Assembly: GCA_041651995.1 (NCBI GenBank)
Contig: JBAZID010000006.1
Location: forward strand, 93,628-157,627
Length of the DNA: 64,000 bases
Direction: 5' to 3'
DNA from: Sulfuricella sp.
Lineage (GTDB): Bacteria > Pseudomonadota > Gammaproteobacteria > Burkholderiales > Sulfuricellaceae
The notes below the pieces were generated by a model. That model did not search any database and was not told the DNA's origin. It worked only from the letters and a program-made list of their open reading frames with translations. Positions 1 to 11,820 of the stretch are shown here, in pieces; position 1 is the stretch's first letter; each line of letters starts with the position of its first letter. Both the position numbers and the translations under genes were made by a program.

Positions 1-184
1 TTAAAACGCTGAACAGATTAAGGTTCGTGCCGCTTCATTCCACCTCATGACCATGGTTTTCGGGTTGTTCGCGCCGCTCATTTTTAGTCAGAGACCAAGT
101 AGCCCCTTTATGAGGACTGCTTGAACTAGAATAGGCATTGTTTGAATTGTGGCCTGATCAATAAACTCACTGGAATCTAGCAGT

Positions 185-1186
185 ATGTTGAATATCGATG
201 ATGAATTGCAGAAAAAGGTCTTAAGAATTTCTCAAGAGCCTTATGTCTATTTGGATGAACTGCGGGTACATCGCCTCCTGACGGAAAACCCGCTGGAATA
301 TTACCGCTTCATGCGGGATGAACTGGCTAATATTGCTGCTGGGCGAGCCGAACTGGAGTTGCCTCCCAAGCAGGTATTTTCCGATCCCGGCTGCTCTTCG
401 GATTTTCGAGTCATGCCATGCATCGTGCGCAGGCCTGGCAGTGCGAGAAAAACGGTAAAGCTGGTTGGTACCAATACCTTGCAGCAACTGGTTCCGGACC
501 AGATCACGGTCGGCAAGGCTTTTGTGCTTCATCCCGAGGAAAATTTTGTTAGTCACGTACTCGAGGCATGTTTGCTCTCATCGGCAAGAACCGGCCTTTG
601 TGCGGCCATTGCTGTTGATTTGTTGTCTCGCGCCAGGAAAAAAATAACGGTTATCGGCGCAGGGCGCGTCGGCTATTACGCCGCATTTTATGCGGCTCAG
701 CTTGGTGGGGCCGGGGAAATTTCCATTTTCGATAATGACTATGCCAGAGCCCTGCAAACGACAGCGCTTCTGGCTCAGCAAATCCCGGCTGTACGTTTCT
801 CTGCTCTTGGAGAAAATCAAGCATCCAGCGATGCCGATGTGCTGGTGCTGGCTACCACAAGCACCGAGCCAATTTGCAGCCCGCATGGCACCAATGCCGG
901 CCTGATAATCAGTCTTGGAGCCGACACTGATTATCAGCGCGAACTGGATTCGACATGGGCCAAAGTGGCCGATATTTTTGTGGACACTCAGGATTGCACC
1001 CGTTTCGGCGATCTTAACTCGTGGCGCGAAGCTGGCCTGATTGATACTGCAAGTCTGGTCGACCTGTTTCAATTGCTGCGTGATGGAGCGCCTGATGATT
1101 CAGCCCGCCGCCGTGTATTCGTTTCAACTGGCTCGGCGTTATTTGATAATCTCACCATCGGCTATTTGCTGTCAAAAATCGCCTGA
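185..1186 (+). CDS. Ornithine cyclodeaminase / mu-crystallin family protein
   Basis: A 333-residue protein of the ornithine cyclodeaminase/mu-crystallin family, cytoplasmic NAD(P)-binding enzymes that act on amino or imino acids. The Rossmann glycine motif GAGRVG lies at about residues 157-162, and the preceding RTG segment near 134-136 matches the family's ligand-binding region. The C-terminal half keeps the usual pattern of a hydrophobic strand followed by acidic residues. The substrate cannot be read from sequence; members include ornithine cyclodeaminase, alanine dehydrogenase and ketimine reductases. The N-terminus (residues 1-60) is less typical than the Rossmann half. No strong ribosome binding site precedes the ATG, so the start is moderately certain. 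It stands alone, 60 bp before the ZIP transporter gene. Confidence 0.8.
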   Translation: MLNIDDELQKKVLRISQEPYVYLDELRVHRLLTENPLEYYRFMRDELANIAAGRAELELPPKQVFSDPGCSSDFRVMPCIVRRPGSARKTVKLVGTNTLQQLVPDQITVGKAFVLHPEENFVSHVLEACLLSSARTGLCAAIAVDLLSRARKKITVIGAGRVGYYAAFYAAQLGGAGEISIFDNDYARALQTTALLAQQIPAVRFSALGENQASSDADVLVLATTSTEPICSPHGTNAGLIISLGADTDYQRELDSTWAKVADIFVDTQDCTRFGDLNSWREAGLIDTASLVDLFQLLRDGAPDDSARRRVFVSTGSALFDNLTIGYLLSKIA

Positions 1187-1246
1187 TTATTTATGAAGAC
1201 TTGACAGCCTCCGTATAATGGCAATTTTCCAAACTATTCCCGTCCA

Positions 1247-2023
1247 ATGTCCATTCTTGCCTGGATCATCGTTTCAAGCCTGCTCGGCGGTGTACTGAGC
1301 GTTGCCGCTGCCGCGCTGTTCGCTTTTTCCGCGCGCGCTTCGATGGTGCCGCTGTTGGTGAGCTATGCGATCGGTGCCTTGCTGGGCGCGGTGTTTCTGG
1401 AGATACTGCCGCATGCCTTCGAATTGAACAACGATGTGCATACCATGGCGGGCACGGTGCTGTTCGGTATTCTGCTGTTTTTTACCCTGGAAAAGCTGGT
1501 GCTGTGGCGCCATTGTCATCACACCGAAGAGTGCGAGGTGCATGGCGTTCACGAAGGCCACACTGATCACGGCCGCAGCGGCATGATGATCATGGTCGGG
1601 GATACCTTCCACAATTTTGTCGATGGCATCCTGATCGCTGCCGCCTTCATGGTGGATATCCAGGTGGGCATAGTGACTTCGCTGGCCATCATCGCGCACG
1701 AGATTCCGCAGGAGGTGGGCGACTTCCTGATTCTGTTGCATTCCGGTTATACCAGGCGCCAGGCGTTTACCTTCAACCTGCTGTCGAGCATGGCTACGCT
1801 GGTGGGCGGGGTGCTGGCTTATTTTGCCCTGCAATCGATGCAGGGCGTGGTGCCTTATTTCCTCGGCATTGCCGCGGCCAGCATGATTTATGTGGCGGTA
1901 GCGGACTTGATTCCAGGCCTGCACAAGCGCCCGGAAATCAAGGCTACTATCCAGCAGGTGACGCTAATCGGTCTTGGTATCGCTTCCATCTGGCTGGTTG
2001 GTGCTCTGCTTGGCAGCCATTGA
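1247..2023 (+). CDS. ZIP family divalent metal transporter
   Basis: An inner-membrane ZIP permease of 258 residues that would import zinc, iron or a related divalent metal. About eight hydrophobic segments are visible. The two metal-site helices are clear: GDTFHNFVDG at residues 118-127 and HEIPQEVGD at 151-159, which supply the His, Asn, Asp and Glu ligands of the family's binuclear centre. The cytoplasmic loop at residues 88-108 is rich in His, a usual metal-sensing or metal-relay loop in ZIP proteins. It belongs to the bacterial ZupT/GufA-like side of the family; metal specificity is not predictable. Its last 60 bp overlap the opposite-strand gene for a small membrane protein. Confidence 0.93.
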   Translation: MSILAWIIVSSLLGGVLSVAAAALFAFSARASMVPLLVSYAIGALLGAVFLEILPHAFELNNDVHTMAGTVLFGILLFFTLEKLVLWRHCHHTEECEVHGVHEGHTDHGRSGMMIMVGDTFHNFVDGILIAAAFMVDIQVGIVTSLAIIAHEIPQEVGDFLILLHSGYTRRQAFTFNLLSSMATLVGGVLAYFALQSMQGVVPYFLGIAAASMIYVAVADLIPGLHKRPEIKATIQQVTLIGLGIASIWLVGALLGSH

Positions 2024-2176
2024 GCGCCTGCGCTGGGGTGTGCCGAACAGCCAGAGAAAAATTGCCAGTGGCACCAGCCCGTAAAACAGGAAGGTCATCA
2101 GCCCGGCGATAAAGCTGGTTTCGGTGATGGACATCATCACCACTACATAAAGCCAGCCGATGGCGATGATGTACAT
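1964..2176 (-). CDS. Small conserved membrane protein
   Basis: A 70-residue protein with two hydrophobic helices (about residues 3-17 and 24-45) followed by an Arg-rich turn (PQRRR) and a short polar tail. I recognise the pattern as a small uncharacterised betaproteobacterial membrane protein, but no function is known. The ATG lies directly after the glnE stop codon and a GGGAGG ribosome binding site overlaps the end of glnE, so the two are probably co-transcribed. The 3' end runs 60 bp into the 3' end of the opposing ZIP gene. Confidence 0.68.
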   Translation of the reverse strand: MYIIAIGWLYVVVMMSITETSFIAGLMTFLFYGLVPLAIFLWLFGTPQRRRSMAAKQSTNQPDGSDTKTD

Positions 2177-4879
2177 CTAGCCTCCCTCAAACACTGTTTG
2201 CCACAGCGCCTTTACCCCGGTCGCGAATGGCGCCGCCTGCTCCGGTGCGATGCGGGCATATTCGGAACTCTGCAGGCGCAGTGCGTGCTGCCACTGGCGA
2301 AAATGGCGGTAAGCCTCGCGTGCGTTCCCGGCTTGTTCCGCCGGAATCAATTCCAGCTCCGCAGCCAGGCTGAGCAAGGCCAGATTGCCGATATTGCGGG
2401 TCAGTTCCGGGTGTTTGTGGGCATGGGCGAGGACCAGGTACTGCACTGCAAACTCCACGTCGATAATCCCGCCGCGGTCATGCTTGAGATCGAACTGGCC
2501 GCTTTTGTTGGGATGGGCGTCGAGCATTTTCTGGCGCATTTCCAGCACTTCTTTTTTCAGCGCCGCGGTATCACGTTCGCGAATCAATACCTCATGGCGA
2601 ATCTGTTCGAAACGCGCGCCGATTTCCGCATCTCCGGCACAGTACCGGGCGCGCGTCAGGGCCTGGTGTTCCCACACCCAGGCCTGGCTGTGCTGATACT
2701 GGGCGAAGGCCTCGACCGAGCTGACCAGAAGCCCGCTGGCGCCGTTGGGCCGGAGGCGCAAGTCCGTGTCGTAGAGCATGCCGGCAGGGGTCAGGCTGGT
2801 GAGCCAGGAATTCATGCGCTGCCCCAGCTTGGCATAAACCTCCGCGGCTTCCTGTGCGTCGTCGTCGTAGAGGAAAATGATGTCGAGATCGGACACATAG
2901 CCGATTTCCTTGCCGCCCAGCTTGCCGTAGCCGATGATCGAGAAACGCGGCTGTTCGCGGTGTCTGACACGCAAACCCTGCCAGCAGAGGCGCAGGGTTT
3001 CATCCAGGATCATGTCCGCCAGATCGCTGAGGTGATCGGAGAGGCGTTCGAGCGACAATACCTCCGCCAGATCCTGGGCGACCAGGCGGAAAATCTGCGC
3101 CTGCTTGAAGTGCCGCAGGATATCCATCTGCCTTTCGGTATCGCCCTCGGCACCATCCAGTAATGCGCGTAGTTCGGCTTTGGATTTTTCGCGGTCTGGT
3201 GTTGCGTGAAGCGTGCGAATGTCGAGCAGTTCATCCAGCAGCACCGGGTGCTGGGTGAGATAATCGGATACCCACGGGCTGGTGCTGCATAGCCGGGCAA
3301 CCTGGTTCAGGGTTTGCGGATATTCCAGCAGCAGGGCGAGATAGGCGGCGCGGCGGCTGATGTTCTCCAGCAGCTTGAGAATGCGTTCAAGTGTCTCGTC
3401 AGCATTGGGAAAGCCTGCCGCGACTTCGATCAACGGCGGAAGCAGGGCATCGAAACGGCTGCGGCTGGTGTCTGGCAGCTGTTTGTAGCGATTGCTCCGG
3501 CGCAGGCTGGTCAGGCGCTGAAATGTTCCGCTGCCATCCTGGTAGCCCAGTGCTTCGAGCCGTTCTGTGGCTTCGGTATCGTCCAGCGACCCTTGCCACA
3601 GGCCTGTGAGCGGGTGGCTCTGCTGCTGGCTGTGCGGCGCGGCGAACACCTGTTCGAAATGGCGCGTCACTTTCTGGCGATGAACGTTGAGCGCGGCAAG
3701 AAAGTCATTCCAGTTATCAAAGTGCATGGACGATGCAATCAACTGGCGATCGTTTTCGTTGCCGGGCAGGGTCTGGGTCTGGGCGTCCTCGAGATATTGC
3801 AGGCGGTGTTCCAGATTGCGCAGAAAGACATAGGCCTCGCGCAATTCATTGACTGCCCCGGGTTGCATCAGTTCGCGCTGGGTGATCAGGTCCATGGCTT
3901 CCAGGGTGGAACGGGTCTGCAAGGCCGGCTCCTTGCCGCCGCGGATCAGCTGGAATACCTGGGTGATGAATTCGATTTCGCGAATGCCGCCGGGGCCGAG
4001 CTTGATGTTGTCGTCCAGTTCGCGGCGTTGCACTTCGCGGCGGATTTGCGCGTGCAGTTCGCGCATCGAGGAAAAGGCGCCGAAATCCAGGTACTTGCGG
4101 AACACGAAAGGGCGCAGCATGGCGGCCAGCTCCTGGTACTGGCTGCCGCAGATGGGACGGCCCTTGATCCAGGCGTAACGCTCCCATTCCCTCCCCTGGG
4201 TGTGGTAGTAGTTCTCCAGCATGGCAAAACTTGCAACCAGCGGCCCGGAATCACCATATGGCCGCAGCCGCATATCCACCCGAAAGACAAAGCCATCCTG
4301 AGTGTTCTCGTTCAGTGCGGTGATCAGTTTTTTGCCCAGCACGGTGAAATACTCGTGGTTGCTGACATGGCGCGGCCCGGTGGTTTCACCATCTTCCGGA
4401 TAGGCAAAAATCAGATCGATATCCGACGATACATTGAGTTCGCCGCCCCCCAGCTTACCCATGCCGACGACGATAAGATCCTGAGCGGCACCACTTTCCT
4501 CGCCCATGGGCTGGCCATACTGTGCATTCAGCCAGACCGTCAAATGTTCAAGCGCAAAAACAGTCGTGACTTCGGCCAGTTGCGTGGCGTTGTCCATGAC
4601 TTCGCGCAAATTGGCCAGGCCACCGATATCGCGCACGATCAGGCGCAGCATGACGCGCATGCGCAGCATTCTCAGGGCGGATTTGAGGCTGGCTTCGTCG
4701 CTGATTACGGAAGCGGCAAGCGCGGCCTTCATCGCTTCGGCATTCCAGGGGACATGCAAGCCGGTTTGCAGTTCAGCCAGCAGGAGAGGGTTGCTTTGAG
4801 CCAGACGCTGTAAATAGCGGCTGTGATGCAACCCTGATTCGATGAGGGTCTGGTCGGGTGTGATCGATGGCGAGCTCAT
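2177..4879 (-). CDS. glnE: Bifunctional glutamine synthetase adenylyltransferase/deadenylylase
   Basis: GlnE adenylylates glutamine synthetase when nitrogen is plentiful and removes the AMP, under control of PII, when it is scarce. The protein is 900 residues, the normal size. Both nucleotidyltransferase domains are present: GMGKLGGGELN followed by SSDIDLIF at residues 139-158 (deadenylylase half) and GYGKLGGKEIG followed by SDLDIIFLYDDD at about 645-670 (adenylylase half). The frame stays open far upstream, antisense to acs, but recognisable GlnE sequence begins at the Met encoded at 4879, which is the start used. A small membrane protein gene follows without a gap. The gene diverges from acs across about 100 bp that must hold both promoters. 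Confidence 0.96.
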   Translation of the reverse strand: MSSPSITPDQTLIESGLHHSRYLQRLAQSNPLLLAELQTGLHVPWNAEAMKAALAASVISDEASLKSALRMLRMRVMLRLIVRDIGGLANLREVMDNATQLAEVTTVFALEHLTVWLNAQYGQPMGEESGAAQDLIVVGMGKLGGGELNVSSDIDLIFAYPEDGETTGPRHVSNHEYFTVLGKKLITALNENTQDGFVFRVDMRLRPYGDSGPLVASFAMLENYYHTQGREWERYAWIKGRPICGSQYQELAAMLRPFVFRKYLDFGAFSSMRELHAQIRREVQRRELDDNIKLGPGGIREIEFITQVFQLIRGGKEPALQTRSTLEAMDLITQRELMQPGAVNELREAYVFLRNLEHRLQYLEDAQTQTLPGNENDRQLIASSMHFDNWNDFLAALNVHRQKVTRHFEQVFAAPHSQQQSHPLTGLWQGSLDDTEATERLEALGYQDGSGTFQRLTSLRRSNRYKQLPDTSRSRFDALLPPLIEVAAGFPNADETLERILKLLENISRRAAYLALLLEYPQTLNQVARLCSTSPWVSDYLTQHPVLLDELLDIRTLHATPDREKSKAELRALLDGAEGDTERQMDILRHFKQAQIFRLVAQDLAEVLSLERLSDHLSDLADMILDETLRLCWQGLRVRHREQPRFSIIGYGKLGGKEIGYVSDLDIIFLYDDDAQEAAEVYAKLGQRMNSWLTSLTPAGMLYDTDLRLRPNGASGLLVSSVEAFAQYQHSQAWVWEHQALTRARYCAGDAEIGARFEQIRHEVLIRERDTAALKKEVLEMRQKMLDAHPNKSGQFDLKHDRGGIIDVEFAVQYLVLAHAHKHPELTRNIGNLALLSLAAELELIPAEQAGNAREAYRHFRQWQHALRLQSSEYARIAPEQAAPFATGVKALWQTVFEGG

Positions 4880-4984
4880 GATAAGTTTCTTGGTCTTGTA
4901 TAAGATATACGATTCGGAATGTGGAAAGCACGGGCGTAAAGCGATATTATTAGCAGTTATTGTATCCCTATGGAGATGAAAAAC

Positions 4985-6952
<1,968 letters not shown>

Positions 6953-6973
6953 GCGATACCCGGCGTATAATTG

Positions 6974-7007
6974 AACCGCAGTGGAATTTTTCCTCTGCGG
7001 TTTTTTT
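6974..7007 (+). terminator. Rho-independent terminator after acs
   Basis: The arms AACCGCAG (6974-6981) and CTGCGGTT (6995-7002) pair perfectly. After a T-T mismatch the stem continues with GGAA/TTCC around a 3-nt loop, and a run of T follows directly. It ends only 14 bp before the ATG of the yhdP-like gene, so that gene needs either read-through or a promoter inside the acs 3' end. Confidence 0.88.
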
Positions 7008-7020
7008 ATTTCAAGAAGCT

Positions 7021-10000
7021 ATGCTCATAACCACCGCTCGTTGGCTGCACCGTTTTTTTGTCTCAGCACTGATCCTGAGCGGTCTGGTTTTTGCCGGAAT
7101 TGTGTTGGGCCTGCGCTACTGGCTGCTGCCCAATATCGCCGACTACCGTGAAATTATCGCCAGCTCTATCAGCCAGGCAGCCGGGCAGCGTGTAACCATT
7201 GGCATGATAAATGGTGGTTGGGATGGGTTGAGGCCGCACCTCAACATGCGCGAAGTTGATGTCTATGATGTCGCTGGTAATCCTGCACTGCGCCTGGAGC
7301 ACATCGAAGGGACGCTGGCCTGGTGGAACCTGGCGTGGGGCGAAATCCGCCTCCATTCACTGGAGATTGACCGGCCCAATCTGGCGCTGCGCCGGACTGC
7401 CAGGGGTGAGATTTTTGTCGGCGGCGTGTGGGTCAATCAGCCCGGCAGCGAAAGCGGTTTTGCCGACTGGTTGCTGCGCCAGCATCGCATCATCGTACGA
7501 AAAGCGACCCTGACCTGGCAGGACGAGTTGCGCCAGGCCCCTTTGCTGGAGCTTGATCAGCTTGATCTGCGTCTGGAAAATCGCGGCAAGCGGCACCGCT
7601 TTGGCCTGCACGCAGTACCGCCTCCGTCTCTTGCCTTGCCATTTGATCTTCGCGGTGATTTGAAAGGAAATGATCTGGGAGATATTTCGGGCTGGTCGGG
7701 TACGCTTTATGCCCGGCTCGACTATACCGATATCAGCCAGTGGAGAAGCTGGATGGACCTGCCTTTCCAGCTGGAACGCGGCAAGGGGGGCGTCCGGGTC
7801 TGGCTTGGCCTGGATGGCAGGAAGCTGAAAGGTCTGACCGCAGACGTGCAACTCAAGAATGTGCTGGCGCGCTTGCGCCCCGACTTGCAGCAACTGGATA
7901 TGGCAGTGCTTGGCGGGCGCCTGAGCCTGGCAGATCTTGCGCCGGGACAACTGTTTCAGGGCAGTGAATTCTCTTTTCTCCTGCAAGATGGCACGGCCTT
8001 CGGTCCATCCAGGGCGAGCCTGAAATTAGTCCCTGCGCGTGGCAAGAAACCTGCTCAGGGCGAACTGAAAGTGGACCGTCTTGAACTTGCTCCATTAGCC
8101 GTGCTTGCCGATTATTTGCCTGTGAATGGCGAAATGCGGGCTGCCTTACGGCAAGTGCAACCCAAAGGCGCGCTGTACGATTTATCCGCCAGTTGGAATG
8201 GCTCATGGCCGGAGTTGCAGCGCTATGAAGTCAAGGGCAAATTCACCAATCTCGCAGCCGGTTCCTATGCGCTTGATTCAGGCGCTCAACTGCCGGGATT
8301 CGTCAATTTGAGCGGACATCTGGATTTCAGCGAAAAAGGCGGGGCGCTGAATCTCAACTCGCGCAAGCTCAGCCTGATTTTCCCCAAAATGTTTGATCAT
8401 GCGCTGGATCTGGACATCCTGACTGCCCAGTTGGGCTGGAGCAAAAAAGGGGGGCAGCATGAATTCAAGCTGGGCAGTGCGTCGCTCGCCAACGCGCATC
8501 TGGCGGGAACCGCTTTCGGCAGCTACCGCACCAGCAGCGAGGGGCCGGGCCAGATCAATCTGAGCGCCCGGTTCAATCGCGCGGATGCGCGTTTTGTCAG
8601 CCACTACATGCCGCTGGTGGTAGGTGAGGACACGCGCAACTGGCTGGCCCGTTCCCTCAAGGCAGGGCATGCCAGCGATGTGCAATTGAAGCTGAAGGGT
8701 GATCTGGCAAAATTCCCCTTCGAGGATGGCAAATCGGGCCTGTTCGAAGTGGCTGTCAAGGCGAATGGCGCCCGGCTTGAATATGCGCCGGCATGGCCCG
8801 GGATCGAAGACATCGCTGTCGATCTGCTGTTTCGCGGCAAACGCATGGATATATATGCCCATGCGGGCCATACCCATGGCATGCAGCTCGGCAAGGTCCA
8901 TGTCCAGATACCGGACCTGCTTGCCATGGAAGAAATGCTTCTGGTTGATGGCGAGGCCCAGGGGCCGACCCAGGACATGCTGAAATTCATCGATCAAAGC
9001 CCGGTCAACGATATGATCGACGGCTTCAGCCAGGGCATGCAGGCCGACGGGAAAGGAAAACTCAATCTCGCCCTGAAAATTCCCCTGCGCCGTCTGGACG
9101 ACATCAGTGTGGCTGGCAGTTATCTGTTCCAGAACAACAAAGTGATGCTGGGCGAGGGGATGCCTGCGCTGGAGCAAGTGAACGGTGCGCTCCGGTTTAC
9201 CGGTTCATCGGTTGCCATTCAGGGCCTGTCAGCCCGGTTTCTTGGCGGTCCTGCCTCCATCAATGCCTCGACTCAACAGGGGCTGATCCAGATCAATGCA
9301 AATGGCAAGGCAACGGCCGAGGGGCTGAGCAGGGCCTTCCCGCATCCGCTGCTACAGCGTTTGCAGGGAAGCGCGAACTGGAATGGCTCGATTGCCTTGC
9401 GCAAGAAACTGGCCAACGCGATCTTTACTTCCAGCTTGAACGGCATGGGCAGCACCCTTCCTTTGCCGTTTAACAAGCAGGCGGGGGATAGCGTCATGTT
9501 ACGGCTGGAACGCAAGGCGGCGACGCTGGAACAGGATGTCATCAGTTTCAGCTATGGCAATGTGCTGGCGGCACAATTCGCAAGAAGTCAGCAATCCGGC
9601 CAGATGAAGGTGGAGCGTGGCGTCATTCGTCTGGGTGGCGGCCCGGTGGAGTTGCCAGCGAATGGCATCTGGTTGAATGGCTCGCTGCCATACCTGGATA
9701 TCGATCACTGGCGTGAATTGACAAATGGGAGCGGGGGTAATGGCGAGGGCCTCGCCCTGGATGGCGCCAATTTGAAACTGTCTGTGCTCGACGCTTTCGG
9801 AAGGCGTTTCAAGGATCTGAGCGTGAATGCCTGGAAGCTGAATGACGGGTGGCAGGCTGCGCTTGAAAACCGGGAAATGAGCGGCAGCGTCAACTGGAAG
9901 CAGGGGGGGGCAGGACATGTGAACGGGCGCTTCAAGTCGCTTTCCATTCCTCCTGCGGCGCCACCCAAGCTGAGTGCGCCGGTCACGGTCAGCGAAAGCA

Positions 10001-10842
10001 CGGAATATCCGTCGCTGGACATCATTGCCGACAATTTCAGCATTCGCGATAATCAGCTGGGGCGGCTGGAGCTTGTTGCCGCGCCGAGCGGACGAGACTG
10101 GCGCATCAACAGGCTGAAGTTGAATACGCCGGAAACCACGCTTTCACTCGATGGCATCTGGCAGAACTGGGTGCAACAGCCGAGGAGCCAATTCAACCTG
10201 CAACTCGAAACCAGTGATATCGGCAAGCTGCTGGCGCGCGTGGGCCACCCCGACAGCGTCAAGGGGGGCAAGGCAGTGCTGAAAGGGCAGCTTTCCTGGA
10301 ATGGCAGTCCGGCCGATATTCATTATCCTTCCCTGAGCGGCACGATGTCGCTGGAAGCAAACCGGGGGCAATTCCTGAAAATCGAACCCGGGATCGGCAA
10401 ACTGTTGGGGATTTTGAGTTTGCAGGCGCTGCCACGGCGTATTACCCTCGATTTTCGTGATGTATTCAGCGATGGTTTTGCTTTTGACGATATTTCCATG
10501 AACGTGAAAGCCAGTCAGGGTGTCGTCAGCAGCAATGATTTCAAGATGGATGGACCCGCAGCCAAGGTCAGCATGCAAGGCGAAACCAGTCTGGCTAACG
10601 AAACACAAAATTTGCGGGTGCGCGTGGTGCCGGTGCTGGGTGATACGGTTACCAGCGCGGCAGCCTTTTTGGGTGGACCCGTGGTGGGCTTGACGACATT
10701 GCTGGTGCAAAGAGTGCTGAAGGACCCGATCGGGCAAATAATTGCCTATGAATACAGCATTACCGGAACATGGGATAATCCGGTGGTGGCCAAGCTAAAG
10801 AGAAATAGCGGGGATGGCAAGATATGGGAAAGTGGCAGTTAG
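7021..10842 (+). CDS. yhdP: YhdP family AsmA-like envelope protein
   Basis: A 1273-residue protein of the YhdP/TIGR02099 group of AsmA-like proteins. In E. coli YhdP is one of the TamB/YdbH/YhdP set that carries phospholipids between inner and outer membranes. A single membrane anchor lies near residues 12-32, and the rest is a long periplasmic region rich in alternating beta-strand patterns, as expected for a hydrophobic-groove bridge protein. The C-terminal 200 residues hold the best conserved AsmA-like part. The start at 7021 lacks a clear ribosome binding site but gives the expected N-terminal anchor. It is followed after 83 bp by the nitrilase and tldD genes, a neighbourhood frequent in beta- and gammaproteobacteria. 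Confidence 0.88.
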   Translation: MLITTARWLHRFFVSALILSGLVFAGIVLGLRYWLLPNIADYREIIASSISQAAGQRVTIGMINGGWDGLRPHLNMREVDVYDVAGNPALRLEHIEGTLAWWNLAWGEIRLHSLEIDRPNLALRRTARGEIFVGGVWVNQPGSESGFADWLLRQHRIIVRKATLTWQDELRQAPLLELDQLDLRLENRGKRHRFGLHAVPPPSLALPFDLRGDLKGNDLGDISGWSGTLYARLDYTDISQWRSWMDLPFQLERGKGGVRVWLGLDGRKLKGLTADVQLKNVLARLRPDLQQLDMAVLGGRLSLADLAPGQLFQGSEFSFLLQDGTAFGPSRASLKLVPARGKKPAQGELKVDRLELAPLAVLADYLPVNGEMRAALRQVQPKGALYDLSASWNGSWPELQRYEVKGKFTNLAAGSYALDSGAQLPGFVNLSGHLDFSEKGGALNLNSRKLSLIFPKMFDHALDLDILTAQLGWSKKGGQHEFKLGSASLANAHLAGTAFGSYRTSSEGPGQINLSARFNRADARFVSHYMPLVVGEDTRNWLARSLKAGHASDVQLKLKGDLAKFPFEDGKSGLFEVAVKANGARLEYAPAWPGIEDIAVDLLFRGKRMDIYAHAGHTHGMQLGKVHVQIPDLLAMEEMLLVDGEAQGPTQDMLKFIDQSPVNDMIDGFSQGMQADGKGKLNLALKIPLRRLDDISVAGSYLFQNNKVMLGEGMPALEQVNGALRFTGSSVAIQGLSARFLGGPASINASTQQGLIQINANGKATAEGLSRAFPHPLLQRLQGSANWNGSIALRKKLANAIFTSSLNGMGSTLPLPFNKQAGDSVMLRLERKAATLEQDVISFSYGNVLAAQFARSQQSGQMKVERGVIRLGGGPVELPANGIWLNGSLPYLDIDHWRELTNGSGGNGEGLALDGANLKLSVLDAFGRRFKDLSVNAWKLNDGWQAALENREMSGSVNWKQGGAGHVNGRFKSLSIPPAAPPKLSAPVTVSESTEYPSLDIIADNFSIRDNQLGRLELVAAPSGRDWRINRLKLNTPETTLSLDGIWQNWVQQPRSQFNLQLETSDIGKLLARVGHPDSVKGGKAVLKGQLSWNGSPADIHYPSLSGTMSLEANRGQFLKIEPGIGKLLGILSLQALPRRITLDFRDVFSDGFAFDDISMNVKASQGVVSSNDFKMDGPAAKVSMQGETSLANETQNLRVRVVPVLGDTVTSAAAFLGGPVVGLTTLLVQRVLKDPIGQIIAYEYSITGTWDNPVVAKLKRNSGDGKIWESGS

Positions 10843-10925
10843 TGTTAACAGGCCCCGGCTTCAAGTCTTGAATTCAAGCTTGTCGGCTGCATAGTTGAAA
10901 CACCAGAGAAACCAATGAGGAATCC

Positions 10926-11810
10926 ATGAACAGCAAGGCAAAATCCAGTTTCGCGAAACCCAAGGCGCGCACCACCATGCTGAAAACGGCTCCGCCGCCA
11001 GGATCCTGCCGGGTTGCCGCCATCCAGATGGCTTCCGGTCCGAATGTGTCCGCCAATCTGGCTGAAGCCGAACGCCTGATTGCCGCAGCCGTAAGTCAGG
11101 GCGCAAAGCTGGTGGCCTTGCCGGAGTATTTCTGCATCATGGGTCTGAAGGAAACGGACAAGGTCGCGGTGCGTGAAGCCGAAGGCAAGGGGCCGATCCA
11201 GAAATTTCTCAGTGCCCAGGCAAAGAAACACAAGATCTGGCTGGTGGGCGGTTCGATACCGCTCGAAGCCTCGACCCCCGGCAAGGTGCGAAACAGTTGC
11301 CTGGTTTATGACGACAAGGGCAAACTTGCCGCGCGCTACGACAAGATTCATCTTTTTGGCCTTGATCTGGGCAACGAGCATTATCGTGAAGAGGAAACCA
11401 TCGAGGCCGGTGACCAGGTTGTCGTGCTGGATACGCCATTCGGCCGCATTGGCTTGTCAGTCTGCTACGATCTGCGTTTCCCCGAGCTTTACCGTGCCAT
11501 GAAGGATGTCGATCTGATTGTGCTGCCTTCCGCTTTTACCGATACCACGGGGAAAGCGCATTGGGAGACCCTGGTGCGCGCCCGAGCGATCGAAAATCTG
11601 GCTTATGTCGTGGCGCCCGCCCAGGGCGGATACCATCTGTCCGGACGCGATACGCATGGCAACAGCATGATCGTCGACCCGTGGGGCGTTATTCTGGACC
11701 GCTTGCCACGTGGCTCCGGCGTCGTGATCGCGAATGTCAATCGCGGCTATCAGGCCAGCCTGCGCGCCAGTCTGCCCGCCCTGCAACACCGCACCATCCA
11801 CCAATGCTGA
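10926..11810 (+). CDS. Carbon-nitrogen hydrolase (Nit/deaminated glutathione amidase-like)
   Basis: A 294-residue nitrilase-superfamily hydrolase of the Nit1/Nit2 type. The catalytic triad is visible: Glu67 in ALPEYF, Lys140 in YDKIHLFG and Cys180 in SVCYDLRFPELYR. Members next to tldD and yhdP are usually assigned as deaminated glutathione amidase, a metabolite-repair enzyme; that assignment is inferred from family and context, and omega-amidase is the alternative. The N-terminal 28 residues are a basic extension not needed for the fold. GAGG at 10917-10920 lies 5 nt before the ATG. tldD begins 10 bp after the stop, so the two are probably one transcript. Confidence 0.88.
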   Translation: MNSKAKSSFAKPKARTTMLKTAPPPGSCRVAAIQMASGPNVSANLAEAERLIAAAVSQGAKLVALPEYFCIMGLKETDKVAVREAEGKGPIQKFLSAQAKKHKIWLVGGSIPLEASTPGKVRNSCLVYDDKGKLAARYDKIHLFGLDLGNEHYREEETIEAGDQVVVLDTPFGRIGLSVCYDLRFPELYRAMKDVDLIVLPSAFTDTTGKAHWETLVRARAIENLAYVVAPAQGGYHLSGRDTHGNSMIVDPWGVILDRLPRGSGVVIANVNRGYQASLRASLPALQHRTIHQC

Positions 11811-11820
11811 AGAATCCTAC

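Noticed and set aside
1201..1219. Perfect TTGACA and TATAAT boxes before the ZIP gene
   Set aside because: They are only 7 bp apart, far below the 16-18 bp a sigma-70 promoter needs; TATAAT may still act with a weak upstream box.
3314..4813. 499-codon frame antisense to glnE
   Set aside because: Low-complexity composition typical of the antisense of a GC-rich gene, and no recognisable domain.
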